Shown piece after piece: positions 5,158 to 5,158 of a stretch of DNA of 5,158 bases. Below the pieces are notes generated by a model. The model saw only the letters and a list, made by a program, of their open reading frames with translations. It did no database searches and was not told the origin of the DNA. The DNA lies in contig JAHWKV010000111.1 in the NCBI GenBank assembly GCA_019347725.1, forward strand, positions 1 to 5,158. The letters are read 5' to 3'. Every line of letters begins with the position of its first letter. Position 1 is the stretch's first letter. The position numbers were made by a program, and so were the translations under genes. The stretch is from Actinomycetota bacterium. Lineage in GTDB: Bacteria > Actinomycetota > CADDZG01 > JAHWKV01.

Positions 5158-5158
5158 C

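Noticed and set aside
1..5158. Mobile element, CRISPR array, tRNA or a new defence system around the Ku/ligase genes
   Set aside because: No transposase, integrase, direct repeats, repeat-spacer pattern or tRNA-like fold was seen. The NHEJ pair looks like ordinary chromosomal repair genes among housekeeping-type neighbours.

Overview
The window is about 60% GC and comes from an actinobacterium. The best evidence is a WhiB-family iron-sulfur regulator, a protein family essentially confined to Actinomycetota and their phages, sitting tail to tail with a PdtaS-type sensor histidine kinase. Mycobacterium tuberculosis has the same pair (whiB1 next to pdtaS). The genus cannot be told from the sequence.

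Layout. (1) Bases 2-1081, + strand: the C-terminal part of a PdtaS-like kinase, cut by the left edge. (2) 1116-1409, - strand: a WhiB1-like protein, convergent with the kinase across a 34-base gap that holds a hairpin. (3) 1410-1542: a 133-base divergent control region between whiB and a DNA ligase gene, with candidate back-to-back promoters. (4) 1543-2523, + strand: a single-domain ATP-dependent DNA ligase of the LigD/LigC type. (5) 2520-3356, - strand: bacterial Ku. The ligase and Ku stop codons overlap by 4 bases and lie in the loop of a hairpin. (6) 3451-4979, - strand: an ABC-2 type exporter, ATPase first and then permease, coupled by an ATGA overlap. (7) 5011-5157, - strand: the last 48 residues of a chlorite dismutase/HemQ-family protein, cut by the right edge and probably the upstream member of the transporter operon.

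How the parts work together. Ku and the ligase make a minimal non-homologous end-joining pair: Ku binds broken ends and recruits the ligase that seals them. The polymerase and nuclease domains found in large LigD proteins are not in this window. The kinase and the WhiB protein belong to signal transduction and redox/NO-responsive transcription control. The ABC pair exports an unknown substrate; an upstream heme-enzyme-like gene hints at, but does not prove, a link to heme metabolism.

All six main genes belong to known families. I see no mobile element, CRISPR array, tRNA, rRNA or clearly novel system. The unusual points are in the arrangement: convergent, overlapping NHEJ genes with a hairpin over both stops, a WhiB gene divergent from the repair ligase, and two genes truncated by the window edges.
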